Below are positions 50,858 to 62,800 of a stretch of DNA of 64,000 nucleotides, piece by piece. The DNA is from Amphiura filiformis (Eukaryota; Echinodermata; Ophiuroidea; Amphilepidida; Amphiuridae): contig NC_092629.1 of NCBI RefSeq assembly GCF_039555335.1, forward strand, positions 33,435,796-33,499,795. Direction: 5' to 3'. Below the pieces are notes generated by a model. That model did no database searches, was not told the DNA's origin, and saw nothing but the letters and a program-made list of their open reading frames with translations. The position numbers were made by a program, and so were the translations under genes. How positions within the stretch are numbered: position 1 is the first letter of the stretch; each line of letters begins with the position of its first letter.

Positions 50858-51321
50858 CTTTAAAAAGACAACGCCATGGATGAAGATCATGTTTCATAAT
50901 TTTGCATTGCAAGTACTTGGAAAGCTAGTAAATTTGAATGTTTGGCACAACTAACCGGGTGCGAAATATTGGCATTTATTGGTAAATACCGCCAATGACA
51001 TACTAGGAAATACTCAACATTTTCATGTCGAAAGCTGAATTGGAAAATGTGTGCTAAATTGGTCTACATTTAATTCATACTTGTAACAAACGGCTCAATT
51101 GAAATCACATCCTCTGAGGTTTACAACAATCCAACAATCTATATTCAGATAACCTTAAGAATGTTTGCTGCTTAATTAAGGGATTTCATATCAACCACAT
51201 TTCATGACAATCCAATTATCTATTATCAGTAACTGTTAACCTTGATATTGAAGCATGGTAATTAATTTTAGATATATTTATTCGCAATGTATAGTTTACT
51301 GGTAGTTACAATCACATCATA

Positions 51322-51602
51322 AGGCCACTAACAGTCAATTTTGAGTTTCCCGTCACATAATTTCTGAAAACAAGTGAGGTAACTTTTTCATTATTCATTA
51401 TTTTTCTGCCTTTCGTTATATGACTAACACGAATGTAAATGTGTTGTTATTTGCCACTCACTCACTTGAAGATGGATGTTTAGCCCTAATGAGATTCAAA
51501 AGTATATTAAAAATAGTCACAATAATGAATTCAAATGAGGGTCAGAAAATGAAGTGAGGGCGGTGACAGGAAACTCAAAATCGACTTTCATTGGCCTAAT
51601 CA
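51322..51602. repeat. Inverted-repeat element inside the insertion
   Basis: AAGGCCACTAACAGTCAATT and TTGAGTTTCCCGTCAC pair with GTGACAGGAAACTCAA and AATCGACTTTCATTGGCCTA. Confidence 0.7.
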
Positions 51603-52069
51603 AAAAGACTGATTACTCAATCCCAGGGATTCCCGGTTGCTCTACACGTACCAAAAATGTATAAAACCAAAGCCACTATCTACCCCAATTACTGGTACCC
51701 CCCCCTCGACGACTAGTGTCACTCCCAACATCAATTAGTGTTGGTAGTAGTGCACTATTTATACCCAGCTCTGGTCAGATCAGGGAATGGTCAGATAATG
51801 CTCATTATTATTGTTTAATTAGTGGTCACACTTTACTTGTCACTGCTTGTTGACAGCTTATCAGTAGTCAGATCAGCAGGGGTGCAATTGTATCCTTTTT
51901 CATAGAGCAAAATTGTTCAAAATGTTCTAAAAACCTTATTTGTGAACGGATTTTAAACGTTAACAAAGCAAAATGTATGTTTAATATATTAATTATTTCA
52001 TTAATAGCAATTTCCTAAGTTTCCATCCATAAATAACCACAGAGCATTATCTGTTTACAAAATAAGTGT

Positions 52070-52185
52070 TTATTTTCAATTAGCCATCTTATCAGTAAAA
52101 CTGATAGGAGGCCAAATTATAGTCAAATCAATTAGCCATCTTATCAGTAAAACGGAGAGGAGGCCAAATTATAGTAAAAAAACAG
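52070..52185. repeat. Tandem duplication of about 57 bp
   Basis: CAATTAGCCATCTTATCAGT to GGAGGCCAAATTATAGT occurs twice in succession (from 52077 and from 52129) with two or three differences. Confidence 0.85.
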
Positions 52186-52606
52186 ATTCTTTGTCTGGTA
52201 GTCCCGGCAACCCAGTCTATAAGTGGCTCAGTTGTAAACATACACAACACAAACCGACTGTGAAGGAGCCTATATGCACGTAAACAACTTTCTAGTACAT
52301 GTATATAATAAAATCCGTTTTGAGATAATAAAGAAAGTCATGCATTGGCAACATGAAGGAAATACCTATTGCTAACTTGGTAAAATGCATACTCGTAGCC
52401 CAATCTTGTACATCATAGCACCCAGTTTGGGTTTGTAGTTTCGAAATGTTGCAATTAAACATTAGTTCTTTCAAATATGAAACGCTAAAACACAAATCTA
52501 GAACAAACAATCATTATATTTAAGATATAGCAAACTTTCCATGATAGAGATTGGACCCAAGACAAAGTACACCCAAATTAGGTGACAATTCGGAATTAAG
52601 CCATGG

Positions 52607-52991
52607 CTGGAAAAACACACAAAAACTACAAAAGATACAAAACAGAGCTGTCAGACTTGTTTTCAAGGCAAACCGTATGGAACACACCACTCCTCTGCTG
52701 AAAGAGCTTCACTGGCTTCCAGTAAATGAGCGTATTACCTACAAACTACTCACATTCGCTTATAAAAGTAGACATGAAACAACACCACTGCACATACAAA
52801 ATCTCCTAAAATCTCGCACATTTTCTGATGATATGTTCCTACGATCACATGCTGATGGCAGTCTGCTTGAATGTAAAAGAACTCACACAACATATGGGAA
52901 TAATGCCTTCTGTAATTCTGTGCCAGCTCTCTGGAACAAATTACCTGTAAAACTTCTTCACATAGTCTGGCCACTTTTAAATCTAATCTGA
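52607..52991 (+). mobile_element. LINE C, C-terminal part (second piece)
   Basis: KLQKIQNRAVRLVFKANRME, LLKELHWLPVNERITYKLLT, FAYKSRHETTPLHIQNLL and NAFCNSVPALWNKLPVKL form the standard C-terminus of the same LINE group; the final FKSNLKTYLF-like bases follow at 52975-53005 after a shift. Confidence 0.85.
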
Positions 52992-53005
52992 AAACCTATT
53001 TGTTT

Positions 53006-54404
53006 CCAAACTAAGTTTTTTATTTTTTATAAAATTGTACATTACATGTAAGTGTAGCCTAAGATGTAGTGTAAGTTGTACTTTTAAGGGATGAGTCTAT
53101 AGGAATAACGACCAAACAAAGAAATTCTTGTTTAAGCCGTAATATTGTAGTCTTTCAACCCTTTCACAACTTCAGCTGTGTAACTTACAAAAATTCCCGC
53201 TAAAAAGTGGTTCTTTTAATTTTAGAAAATACATTAATAATCGCATTGGACTTTTCGTACTGATCGTACTATAGTGACCACCAGCCTATAATGTTCTAAT
53301 CACACTATAGACTGGGATTACATGTGACGTCATTGCCAGGCAATTGGTCTCTATTGTTCCTTGTCCGGAAATATGCCCACGCAGTCAGGGACCGTGCTTT
53401 TAAAACTCCCGCCAGATCACAATAAGGCCATTGAACTGCGTAGTAGCCATACGTACTCATTGAAGTATAACGGTAGCACGTTCCCTTACCGACTCATTAT
53501 TAATGTGTGGAAAAAGGTCAGGGACGACATTCTGATCATTCTAATCCTTTCTTTTGAGGTCAATAGATAAAAGAAAGGCCTTGAACACAGGTGCCGAGTT
53601 GTAGATAATATTTAATCATCAAAGCTGATGGCATAAGAAATTTCGAGGAGGCAGCGCTTATTATTTCTTGTAAACACAATCTAATGTGGTACTCACTACA
53701 TGTAGAAGGCCAAGGGGTCTGCAAATTAGTGCATGAAGCTAGTAAAGATATAGCTTTATGTTCAGTTTAATCAATTAAAATACTATGGCTGTATATCAAA
53801 AAAATCGCGAGGCATTAAGTATTAATTTTATATTATTATGACAAAATCCAGTCCCTTCTCAATTGAATAGGCTCCGAGATTAGACTTTCCTTTCCAAAAA
53901 TAAATTATATGGCCTAGAGGACATGATATAGGCCTAATCTAAACCCATATTCGGTATCCAGAAACCTTCACAGTCTGAGCGGCGCTTGCACTCGCATCGC
54001 ATTAAACTACACAAAGTTCGCTAAACTGAGGCCCGCTTCAATAGACCTTTTTCCCTCTTTCCCATCATGCACTATTCCAGGGGGGTATGAGTGTCGCAAA
54101 CTACATCATCTCCCCCCTGGGGAGTACAGAGTTAAGTTCATTACATTCTGGAATACGGACATTTCGGCTGGTGCCTTCATCACAAAAAAAGGAATCCCCA
54201 ATAATCACGATAATGGCGCCGCGATCACTAATACCTTTCGGGGGCAAAAAACAACATATTTATGCCTTACGGACATGGTGTCCTCAGCCAAAAAAAGTTT
54301 CCTGCTATTGAAACCTAACTTTGTATACATTTTATAGACTTAATGGTGAAAAACTAATGACGGGACACGCAGTGATATTTTGTCGGCGTTCAGAATGTAG
54401 TCTC
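53006..54404. other. Intergenic, nothing recognised
   Basis: No coding region with a known domain. The frame at 54087-54311 is not supported. Confidence 0.4.
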
Positions 54405-54470
54405 AGGTACCAGTTGGTTTGTGCTCCTCCGTCACCGTTAGTGACGGAGGAGCACAAACCGGCTGGTACC
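54405..54470. repeat. 30-bp stem hairpin
   Basis: GGTACCAGTTGGTTTGTGCT CCTCCGTCAC, a 5-6 base loop, GTGACGGAGGAGCACAAACC GGCTGGTACC. The only two DNA mismatches (TT against GG) would be U-G pairs in RNA. Confidence 0.92.
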
Positions 54471-54475
54471 AAGAC

Positions 54476-55390
54476 TAGGTGAAATGGTATTGAACAACGC
54501 AAAGCAGCCAAATTTGTCATAAGTTTGAATAGCCATTAGAACAACCGTGAATATAGTGTCAGAAAGTCTTACACATCTTAGTATAACCTTGTCGTTTAGT
54601 GTGATACTGAATGCAGCGCCATATTTGGAATATATTCGTACACGGTGTGGGCAAATAGTTGCTCAAATGTAGGCTAAGTAGGCCTAAATCATGAAAATCG
54701 CTTAATCGGAATAATACTAACCAGTAACGGACACTGAGACAGCACTACGTTTGAAGTTTGAGGTAAGTAAAGCTTTTCCTTGTTATAAAAAACAAGGAAA
54801 AGGCAGTCATTTTATCACAACGCGATATTTTAAAAAGTACATTTTGAGAGGGCCTACGCTGGTTCTTTTGATTCTAGTGTAAAATATGTTCATCACATGT
54901 AGTCCGATTTGGTATCTATGGTCTCATCAAAGTCTTGAGAACTCTTTTTTATGTTATGTTGGTTAACAAAAACGATACTGTTAAAAATAGCGGTATTTAT
55001 GCAAGCGACGTATCTATTGTGTAAAATGCATTGAAAATTGTCGGCTAAAGAGGGCATTAATTAAAATCGCGAAGAGTAATAGCAACAATAACTATCTACA
55101 TTCCAAGCGGAAACGCTTTTCAAAAACATACCACCTTTTTCGGGCAATCGCTGAAACCGAAATATGAAATTCCAGGCCATCTGTAAAAAGTGCGTGAGCA
55201 GAAATGACCATGAACTTGGGTCACCGAAACAAGTGTTTATATTGGTGTCAGGCCTATCATAGTGATACAACAATTAGCCCCCAATAATGGCTTTCATTTG
55301 AACCGTTATTGTTAAACTGCGATTTTTACTTTTTGAGAAATCAATGAATGTATCAAAAAAGTTTTCGAAAGTCGATTTAAAATGGCATAA
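54476..55390. other. Intergenic, nothing recognised
   Basis: A small hairpin CTTTTCCTTGTTATAAAAAA CAAGGAAAAG is at 54774-54803. No gene. Confidence 0.4.
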
Positions 55391-55397
55391 CCCGTTA

Positions 55398-55475
55398 AGA
55401 TCATTGTAAAGCGCTTTGTTCAAACTTATGCTAAGGCGCTATATAAATTCCGTTTATTGTATTGTTTATTGATTC
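55398..55475 (+). mobile_element. LINE/SINE 3' tail
   Basis: AAAGCGCTTTGTTCAAACTT and GGCGCTATATAAATTCCG followed by (TTTATTGTATTG) is the usual 3' end of L2-like LINEs. Confidence 0.6.
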
Positions 55476-55477
55476 CA

Positions 55478-55948
55478 GTCAGTTTACCAGAGTTCATATT
55501 AACAAGCCAACCATCAATCATATCAGTGAGAGAAGTTTCAGTGGAGTGAAATGGCCTAAAACTCGATTGATGATGATTAATTAGGTTATGCTCACTGAGA
55601 TAAGAGTAAACGTGCTTATGAACTGTCTTTTCAATTATCTTACTAACACATGATAAAATGGAAATTGGCCGATAGTTGTTGGTGTTATTCAAATCGCCCT
55701 TTATGAAGTGGCACAACTTTTTCAGCCTTCCAAGCATTTGGAAAAATACCTGTACACAAAGACATGTTCATATAAGTTTGACTGTCTACAATGACAGGCC
55801 TGGCAAGTTTAAGTAATTTACAACTAATATCATCAAAACCAGTTGCCTTCTTAGTACTCATACTAAGGATTTTATTGTTAACGAACTCACGAGTAATATA
55901 TGGTAAATTGAGTTTAGGTATTATTACATCAATTCATCACCACCGTTT
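55478..55948 (-). mobile_element. LINE A, start of RT (left piece)
   Basis: Minus strand: a segment like KATGFDDISCKLLKLARPVI, then TGIFPNAWKAEKVVPLHKG, NNYRPISILSCVSKIIEKTV, HKHVYSYLSEHNLINHHQSS and FRPFHSTETSLTDMIDGWL. These are the linker and RT motifs 1-2. One frame fault separates KVVPLHKG and the NNYRP stretch. It runs up to the 8-bp duplication of the element at 55957. Confidence 0.85.
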
Positions 55949-56636
55949 GAAATATCGGAGTACCTTTAGAATACCCTACCACATCGACGGCGCCGCGAAG
56001 CTGCACCTTTTTTGGTAAAACTACACCGACGTCGCGTCGGCGAGAATTACTTATTAATGGGATAGATTAGAGGTATATGAGTCAGGTTTTTAATAAAGTA
56101 TGTGTCGGCGTTTGACTTAATGAAGTTTGCATTCATCAAGGTAATAAGTGTTAGTACGATTAAATTATTGTGGTTACTTCTAGATAGTAGTAATGTCATA
56201 TTTGAATTTAATTTAAGCATAATGAAATAACTATATTGCATATAATGACTTAGAAGTATTAATTATGCGTAATAGATTTTAATGTACTCAAGTAATAATG
56301 ATTGATCGCATCAAAAGATGATGTTAATAAGCATGATATAATTATAATTAGTGTGACGTATAAGAGGCCGATTGTAATTGGTTATGAATGATTATATAAT
56401 TCTAATTATTATGATGGATTAGAGGGCGATGGTAGTTAATTAATAATTATGACATAATAATGAGTGTGAGGGATAAGAGGGTTGTTGTAAGTAATCAACA
56501 ATGATTGTTAATAGTGATTAAAGTTATATTGATAAGAGGAATGTTAATTGTTAATGAGTGGTTTGATTAAGAATGAGTAGCATTTATTTCATGGAGTAAA
56601 TACGTATCATAATATTGAATATTGATGTGATGGTGA

Positions 56637-57220
56637 ATGAAGGTATCGTTGTTGCTGTGCTACAGCGACGCCGCAAAGGTATCGCTGTTGCTGTGCTACA
56701 GCGACGGCGCGAAGCTAGACCTTTTATGAGGGGCCTACACCGACGGCGGTAAGGTAGACCTATTTCCGTAAGGCTACACCGACGGTGCAAAGGTGCACCT
56801 TATGTAGGCGTAATTGTTAAAGTTGCCATATTAGCAAATGAGTGTGGTGGTGGAAGGTATCGTTGTTGCCGTGCTACAGCGACGGCGCAAAGCTAGACCT
56901 TTTTTACAGGGCTACACCGACGGCGCGAAGGTATCGCTGTTGCTGTGCTACAGCGACGGCGCGAAGCTATACCTTTTTAATGGGCTACACCGACGGCGCG
57001 AAGGTGTCGTTGTTGCCGTGCTACAGCGACGGCGCAAAGCTAGACTTTTTTGAGGGGCTAAACCGACGGCGCGAAGGTATACCTATTTCCATTATGGTAA
57101 CACCGACGGCACTGAGGTATACCTTATATGGTCATGTCACCAAATGAATGTAGGGGAGGTAGGTATATCGCTGTTGCCGTGCTACAGCGACGGCGCGAAG
57201 CTATACCTTTTTACGGGGCT
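56637..57220. repeat. Element U left arm, first unit arrays
   Basis: Half-units alternate: GCTACAGCGACGGCGCGAAG C.A.ACCTTTT and GCTACACCGACGGCGCGAAG GTATCGCTGTTGC. They occur near 56661, 56696, 56737, 56772, 56870, 56908, 56945, 56983, 57020, 57056, 57098 and 57180. The open frames with YTDGAK / CYSDGAK here are by-products of the array. Confidence 0.9.
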
Positions 57221-57530
57221 ACACCCATAGACATACCACCTAGACCTATTACTGCCCATCCTTTACCACAGCGGGAGGTGAAGCCCCGTATCCAAGGTGA
57301 TATTGACGGATTGACGGGGTTACTAGGCGCGGAGAAATATCGCATACATGTTTGACGCGCTCGTTTGCGTGATTACTGCGCCGTTATCGCCGCGTCAAAT
57401 GTAACATGTTCCATAGACGCGAACATGTCTGCTTGTTTGCGTCCGGTATGCGTCCTTGTCAAATTCGTTGCTAAGCAGTGTCGGCTTCACTACGCGAGTC
57501 AAAGTCATTGGTCTAGGTTCTCGTTTGTCT
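57221..57530. other. Unique spacer inside element U
   Basis: GC-richer, non-repetitive sequence (CGCGTCAAATGTAACATGTT, GACGCGAACATGTCTGCTTG). No protein domain recognised in any frame. Confidence 0.5.
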
Positions 57531-57920
57531 GGGGCTACACCGACGGCGCGAAGGTATCGCTGTTGCCGTGCTGCAGCGACGGCGCGAAGCTAGACCCTTT
57601 TTACTGGGCTACACCGACGGCGCGAAGCTATCGTTGTTGCTGTGCTACAGCGACGGCGCGAAGCTATACCTTTTTACTGGGCTACACCGACGGCGCGAAG
57701 CTATCGTTGTTGCTGTGCTACAGCGACGGCGCGAAGCTATACCTTTTTACTGGGCTACACCGACGGCGCGAAGCTATCGTTGTTGCTGTGCTACAGCGAC
57801 GGCGCAAAGCTAGACTTTTTGCGTATTTTGTAATGACTTGAATTGATCATGTTAGCAAATAAATGTAACGAAGAGGAGGAAGGTACCGCTGTTGCCGTGC
57901 TACAGCGACGCCGCGAATGA
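57531..57920. repeat. Element U left arm, regular 73-bp array
   Basis: The word ACACCGACGGCGCGAAG starts at 57611, 57684 and 57757, an exact 73-bp period made of two ~37-bp halves. The units are almost identical, unlike the scattered ones further left. A last half-unit is at 57885-57917. Confidence 0.93.
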
Positions 57921-58254
57921 TTTTTTTTATTATTTGATTATTTAAAGAATAAAAATTAATGACCTGCTTGGTTTTAGGATTATTAACCAACACATGTTTA
58001 TTTACGCGTCGCCCGCCCATGCCCGACTATTAAAAAAGCCGTTAAAAAACTAATCCCTATTAATCAACATGCACGTATTGAATCATATATTTGCATATTG
58101 ATACAAGTGATCGTTGGATTGTAGATGATGATGCTTGGGAGATATACATATGATGCACATGTGAAATGGGGAGTTGCTTGTTTGTTGACAAGAGCAAATA
58201 TTAAGTTAAGTTGTCATTGGTAAGCGCATAATGCACATAACTTAGTATGCACCT

Positions 58255-58510
58255 GGTTGTCACTGGTTATGAACGACGTATACACTGGTTTATGTGATTT
58301 CATAATTTCCAGATATTATAAATAAAAACAGGACCGTGACCACTGAAAAATTAATTAAGAAGAAACAGAACTTTTGCCCCTGGGTATCACTGGTTGGGGC
58401 CTTTTATGAACGACGTATACACTGGTTTATGTGATTTCATACTTTGCAGTTGTTATAAATAAAAACAGGACTGTGACCACTGAAAAGTTAATTAAGAAGA
58501 AAATGGTCAT
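58255..58510. repeat. Direct repeat in the element U centre
   Basis: TATGAACGACGTATACACTG to CTGAAAARTTAATTAAGAAG occurs at about 58269 and again at about 58406 (offset ~137 bp). The first words recur at 58691. Confidence 0.88.
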
Positions 58511-58814
58511 TCATCGCTCATACAGTTCCGACTAATTAGGTGAAAAAATAAGCATCATAAGACATTTCTTTTACAAGTTCAACAAAACATTGTGAATGAA
58601 ACAGAACTTGTAATTATCTTCCATCTTTATTCAGATTTGTATTGAAACGCGGTCAATGTAAAATAAAGCTTGTGAGTGGTAGGAGCGTTTTATGAACGAC
58701 GTATAATCATGATAATTTTTATCATTTATACTTAGCACGGTCTTTTAAAAAGAAGAAATTTGGTACAAAAATCATGGAAATCGGTAGTAGGGTTGTTGAG
58801 AAATTGTCCTTCAA

Positions 58815-59120
58815 AGTTCACACGGCGATGTCGCTGTAGCCCTGCAACAACGATAACCTTCCTCATAGGCATCGCATTAATGGGTGAATATTTATAAAGT
58901 TTGTTTGTTTGTTTGTTTGTTAATTAATTCATTAATTATCAAACGGCGATGTCGCTGTAGCCCTGCAACAACGATAACCTTCCTCATGGGCATAGTATTA
59001 ATGACTGAATATTGATAAAAGTTAATTGTTTAAGAACGTTAATTAATTGATTAATTATCAAACGGCGAAGTCGCTGTAGCCCTGCAACAACGGTACCGGT
59101 AACCTTCCTGGTGTGCATCA
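58815..59120. repeat. Element U right arm, three spaced units
   Basis: ACGGCGATGTCGCTGTAGCC CTGCAACAACGATAACCTTCC occurs near 58821, 58943 and 59062, inverted relative to the left arm and separated by TTAATTAATT-rich spacers of about 85 bp. Confidence 0.88.
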
Positions 59121-59559
59121 GAAAATGTACATATTATAATTAATAACTGACTATTGTTAAAAGTTAATGTTTTTAAGTTAATTAATAATTTTTTATCTCT
59201 TCTTTAAATAAGATAATTAATGAATGGAAACTGATCATTATGCAGATTTATGATTCCTGGCTGATTATGGGAAGCAAAGTAATAATTATGAATATTAATT
59301 AAATTTAAAATTTACTAATGTTCCTCTTCTTCATTATATAGTGGCATTATTAATTAAATTACTACAATGTTGTTTTGAATCTCTCTCGTTCGTTAATTTG
59401 CTGAATTAAGTGATTTATTTATTGCACTGAGTTAATCCATACATCATCAATGTAATCCTATCATCGAGTTTCGCGCCGTCGGTGTAGCAGGGCTAAAACT
59501 AGGGTAGCTTCGGCGACGGCCAAATGTGGTAGGGTATAGTAAAGCTTAGCCGAAATATC

Positions 59560-59634
59560 ATCATTACAATTAGGAACATCATCAATATTATTAACACAAT
59601 AATTTGCATTAATACATCTTTAACTTCAACATTT
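59560..59634 (-). mobile_element. LINE A, 75-bp piece right of element U
   Basis: ATCATTACAATTAGGAACAT and the sequence to TTTAACTTCAACATT match 63443-63510, the LINE A linker region. Confidence 0.75.
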
Positions 59635-59823
59635 ATAGGTTAATGAACGCGTATTACTTGTTGGAAGAGAAATTAGACAAAATAATGCATGCGCGCTGAT
59701 GTTGATGCATCTAATGCACGAGCCCCAAAGGGGGGAGTGCATTAGACGCATCAACATCAGCGCAAGTGCATTATTTTGTCTAATTTCTCGAGCAACAAGT
59801 AATACAAGTTCATTAACCTATAA
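59631..59823. repeat. 192-bp palindrome at the 5' border of LINE B
   Basis: TTATAGGTTAATGAACGCGT, then GAAATTAGACAAAATAATGC and GATGTTGATGCATCTAATGC, pair with their complements up to CATTAACCTATAA. The loop at about 59720-59737 is GAGCCCCAAAGGGGGGAG. Confidence 0.85.
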
Positions 59824-62800
59824 ATGTTGAAATATCCTTGCCCGCTGTGTACCCTTGCATGCAAGTATGGTCAGAGATGTGTGCAGTGCGATTCCTGTGA
59901 TGAATGGTATCACACAGAATGCATGAATATGGATACCATTTCTTTCCAAGAGGTTGACAGTCCGGTTGACAGATCGGGATATCTGTGGATTTGTCACAGT
60001 TGTGGCGGGCCAAATTACTCCACCTTTAGTTTAGGCTGCGGTAGCCCTTTCGAGCTCAGCAACAGTTTTAGTAGCCTATCATCAATGGACACGAGTGAGT
60101 TTGCACCATTTGATACATCATCACCTAAAAGTCATAACAATCCAAAATTGCAAACACCGGAAGGTAACCAGAAGACCTAACGGGCCTTTAAGGACATTGG
60201 TTGTAAACTGCCAAAGTAGCTCAAAGTGTAAGAGGCAGGAAAGAGGGTTTGCCACATGTATTGAATCCCACAACGCCCATATTGTGATTGGTACGGAATC
60301 CTGATTAAACGGCAACATTTCCAGTAGCGAGGTTTTCCCTGATAACTTTACAAGATTCAGGAAGGACCGCGACTCGAGTGTTGGAGGTGGCAGCGTTTTC
60401 ATCGCGGTGAGGAATGATCTAATAGGTACGCATGAAGTCGACATGGACACGGATAGTGAAACCATATGGGTTCGAATCCAGTTGATTGGATGTAAAAGCA
60501 TGCTATTTGGAGTATTCTACCAACAACCGAATGAAAAAGATCCCAGATACCTGGACCAGTTGAGATTAGCGATGGATAGAGTGAAGGCGGATAGTGGTAC
60601 GGTGATATGTCTTGGTGGAGATTTCAACTTGCCGGACATCGCATGGGACACATTATCGTTGAAACCTGAGTGTAAAAACCCACGGGTCTCCCAGAGGATG
60701 CTTGATATGGTGAGCGACTTTGGTCTTGAACAGTTGGTTAAGAAGCCGACAAGGAAGAAGAACATCTTGGACTTGTTTCTAACGTCAAACCCTTCGCTTG
60801 TAGAGCACTCAACAGTAGCTCCTGGCATCTCAGAGCATGATGGAATACCAATAATAAGCCCAATCGCCATTCTAACTTCCGGTTTTTGAGAGCAGTTTTA
60901 GGACACTTTGACCTCTGACATATCGGGAAAATTGACGTAATTATTATTAATTTTCTTATTATTGTCACAATTTTGATCATTAAAAATACCAAATAATTAA
61001 TTTATAAAATACTAATATTTTTCATATTTGTTTTAAATATTGTAAAACATTTTAGATTATATTTTGTACGTACAAAAACCCAATATTTCTGAATTTTCTG
61101 AAAGGTCAAAGGACAAAGTGTCCTAAAACTGCAAAAACTGTCCTACAATGCATTGCAATCTTCCAATGCCGATTGGGCTTATTGACATGTTAACCAAACC
61201 TAAGATCAACAAAACCAAACCCCGTACCATTTACCAGTACCACAAGGCAGATACTGAGAACATCAAGAAGGACTTAGTGACAGAATGATAAACAGAGATA
61301 ACTCAAATAAAACCACAGAGGAGCTGTGGCAGGAGCTGAAATCTGGCATCACCAAGGCGATGGATGATCACATTCCTACCAAAAACATCACAAAGAAACA
61401 TCAATCTCCGTGGATCAACAGAGAGATAAGAAGTAAACTTCGGAAGAAACATCGTGCCTACAATAGGAGTCTAATAGGGCAAGGGAGTCGCAAAAAGATG
61501 GTGACTGGGAGAAGTTTAGAGAAATTAGGAAAGATGTGAACAAAAGCACAAAGAGATGTTATCTTGATTATGTGCGCAACAAATGCCTTGAGTCTGAGAA
61601 ACAATTTACAGCTTTATCAAGAAACTCAAAACTGAAACAGTTGGCATACAAAGCCTGAAAGAGAATGGAAGGCTCACATCGGATAGTAAAGGAAAGGCAG
61701 ACATACTAAATAGACAATTTGAGTCCGTATTCACTAACGAGGATCCAATTGACAGGGTGAAAAACATCACCATACACTCATACCCAGCTATGCCTGACAT
61801 GGTGATCAACAGTGACGGAGTAGAAAAACTACTAAAGGAGCTGCAGCCAAACAAGGCAGTTGGACCCGATGGAGTTTCAGGGAGAATATTACAAATGGCA
61901 GCACAAGAGCTTGCCCCAGGACTCACACTGGTGTTTAACAAATCTTTATCTACTGGTAACCTGCCTCAGGATTGGTTAACAGCTAATATAACACCCATAT
62001 ACAAAAAAAGGTAACAAAACAACACCAGCTAATTATAGACCAGTGTCAATCACATCAATACCATGCAAAATCTTAGAACACATCATCCACAGCAATGCAA
62101 TGAAACATCTGGACAGACACTCAATACTAACGAGTTGCCAGCACGGTTTTAGGGCTAAACATTCATGTGAGACACAATTACTCCAAACAATGCATGATTT
62201 CTCTACTTCACTTGACAAAAACATACAAACAGATGCAATAATAATGGATTTTAGCAAAGCCTTCGACTCGGTACCCCACAATAGGCTATTGCTGAAGATG
62301 GACAGATATGGAATAACCGGAAGTGCGCATACTCGGGTAAAAAAATTCTTGACAAAACGTAAACAGAGGGTGGTTGTTGACGGAGAGCATTCAAATTATG
62401 TTGACGTGCGTTCGGGCGTGCCACAGGGCACCGTGTTAGGCCCATTACTCTTCCTGCTCTTTATCAACGACCTCCCTCTGAACACAAAGCCAACAATCAG
62501 ACTTTTTGTTGACGATTGCGTGATGTATAGGAACATTAAAAATGACACAGACGCACAAACACTCCAGAATGATCTTGACACCCTTTCTGTATGGCAAGAC
62601 AACTGGCAACTCAGGTTCAACCCTGACAAATGTTATGTGCTTAAGTTATCCCGTTCAAAGAAACCAAAGACTCATCAATATAAATTAGGTAACACCATAT
62701 TAGAACAAACATCATCACACATGTACCTAGGTGTTGAGATATCTGAAGACCTTAAGTGGAATAATCATACCAACAAGATTACCGCTAAGTCTAGTAGGGC

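Larger units (their letters stand above)
50858..52606. mobile_element. 1.75-kb insertion splitting LINE C
   Basis: LINE C stops at GGAACAACTGTAAACAAG and resumes with the expected next residues (QKLQKIQNRAVRLV) at 52617. GCCATGG occurs near both borders (50873 and 52600) and may mark the duplication. The insert has no recognised protein. It contains an inverted-repeat element (51322-51602) and a tandem pair (52085-52180). Confidence 0.6.
55957..59551. mobile_element. 3.6-kb element U: long inverted arms of GC-rich repeats, 8-bp duplication
   Basis: Flanked by GAAATATC at 55949-55956 and 59552-59559; the intact host site (GTTTGAAATATCATCATT) is present at 63431-63448. Ends GGAGTACCTTTAGAATACCC and, inverted, GGCTAAGCTTTACTATACCC, both followed by TACCACAT. 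The left arm carries about 20 GC-rich units with the core CGACGGCGCGAAG; the right arm has five or so in the opposite orientation. Between and around them the DNA is very AT-rich. No transposase was recognised. An 8-bp duplication with GG ends could fit Merlin-like or another cut-and-paste superfamily; this is not settled. Confidence 0.85.

Noticed and set aside
53361-54311. Short open frames at 53361 and 54087
   Set aside because: No domains, no partner exons and no conserved pattern.
57365-57841. 158-residue open frame with repeated YTDGAK / CYSDGAK
   Set aside because: It is the translation of the 37-bp array of element U. Three frames are open only because the units lack stops; no start context or domain.
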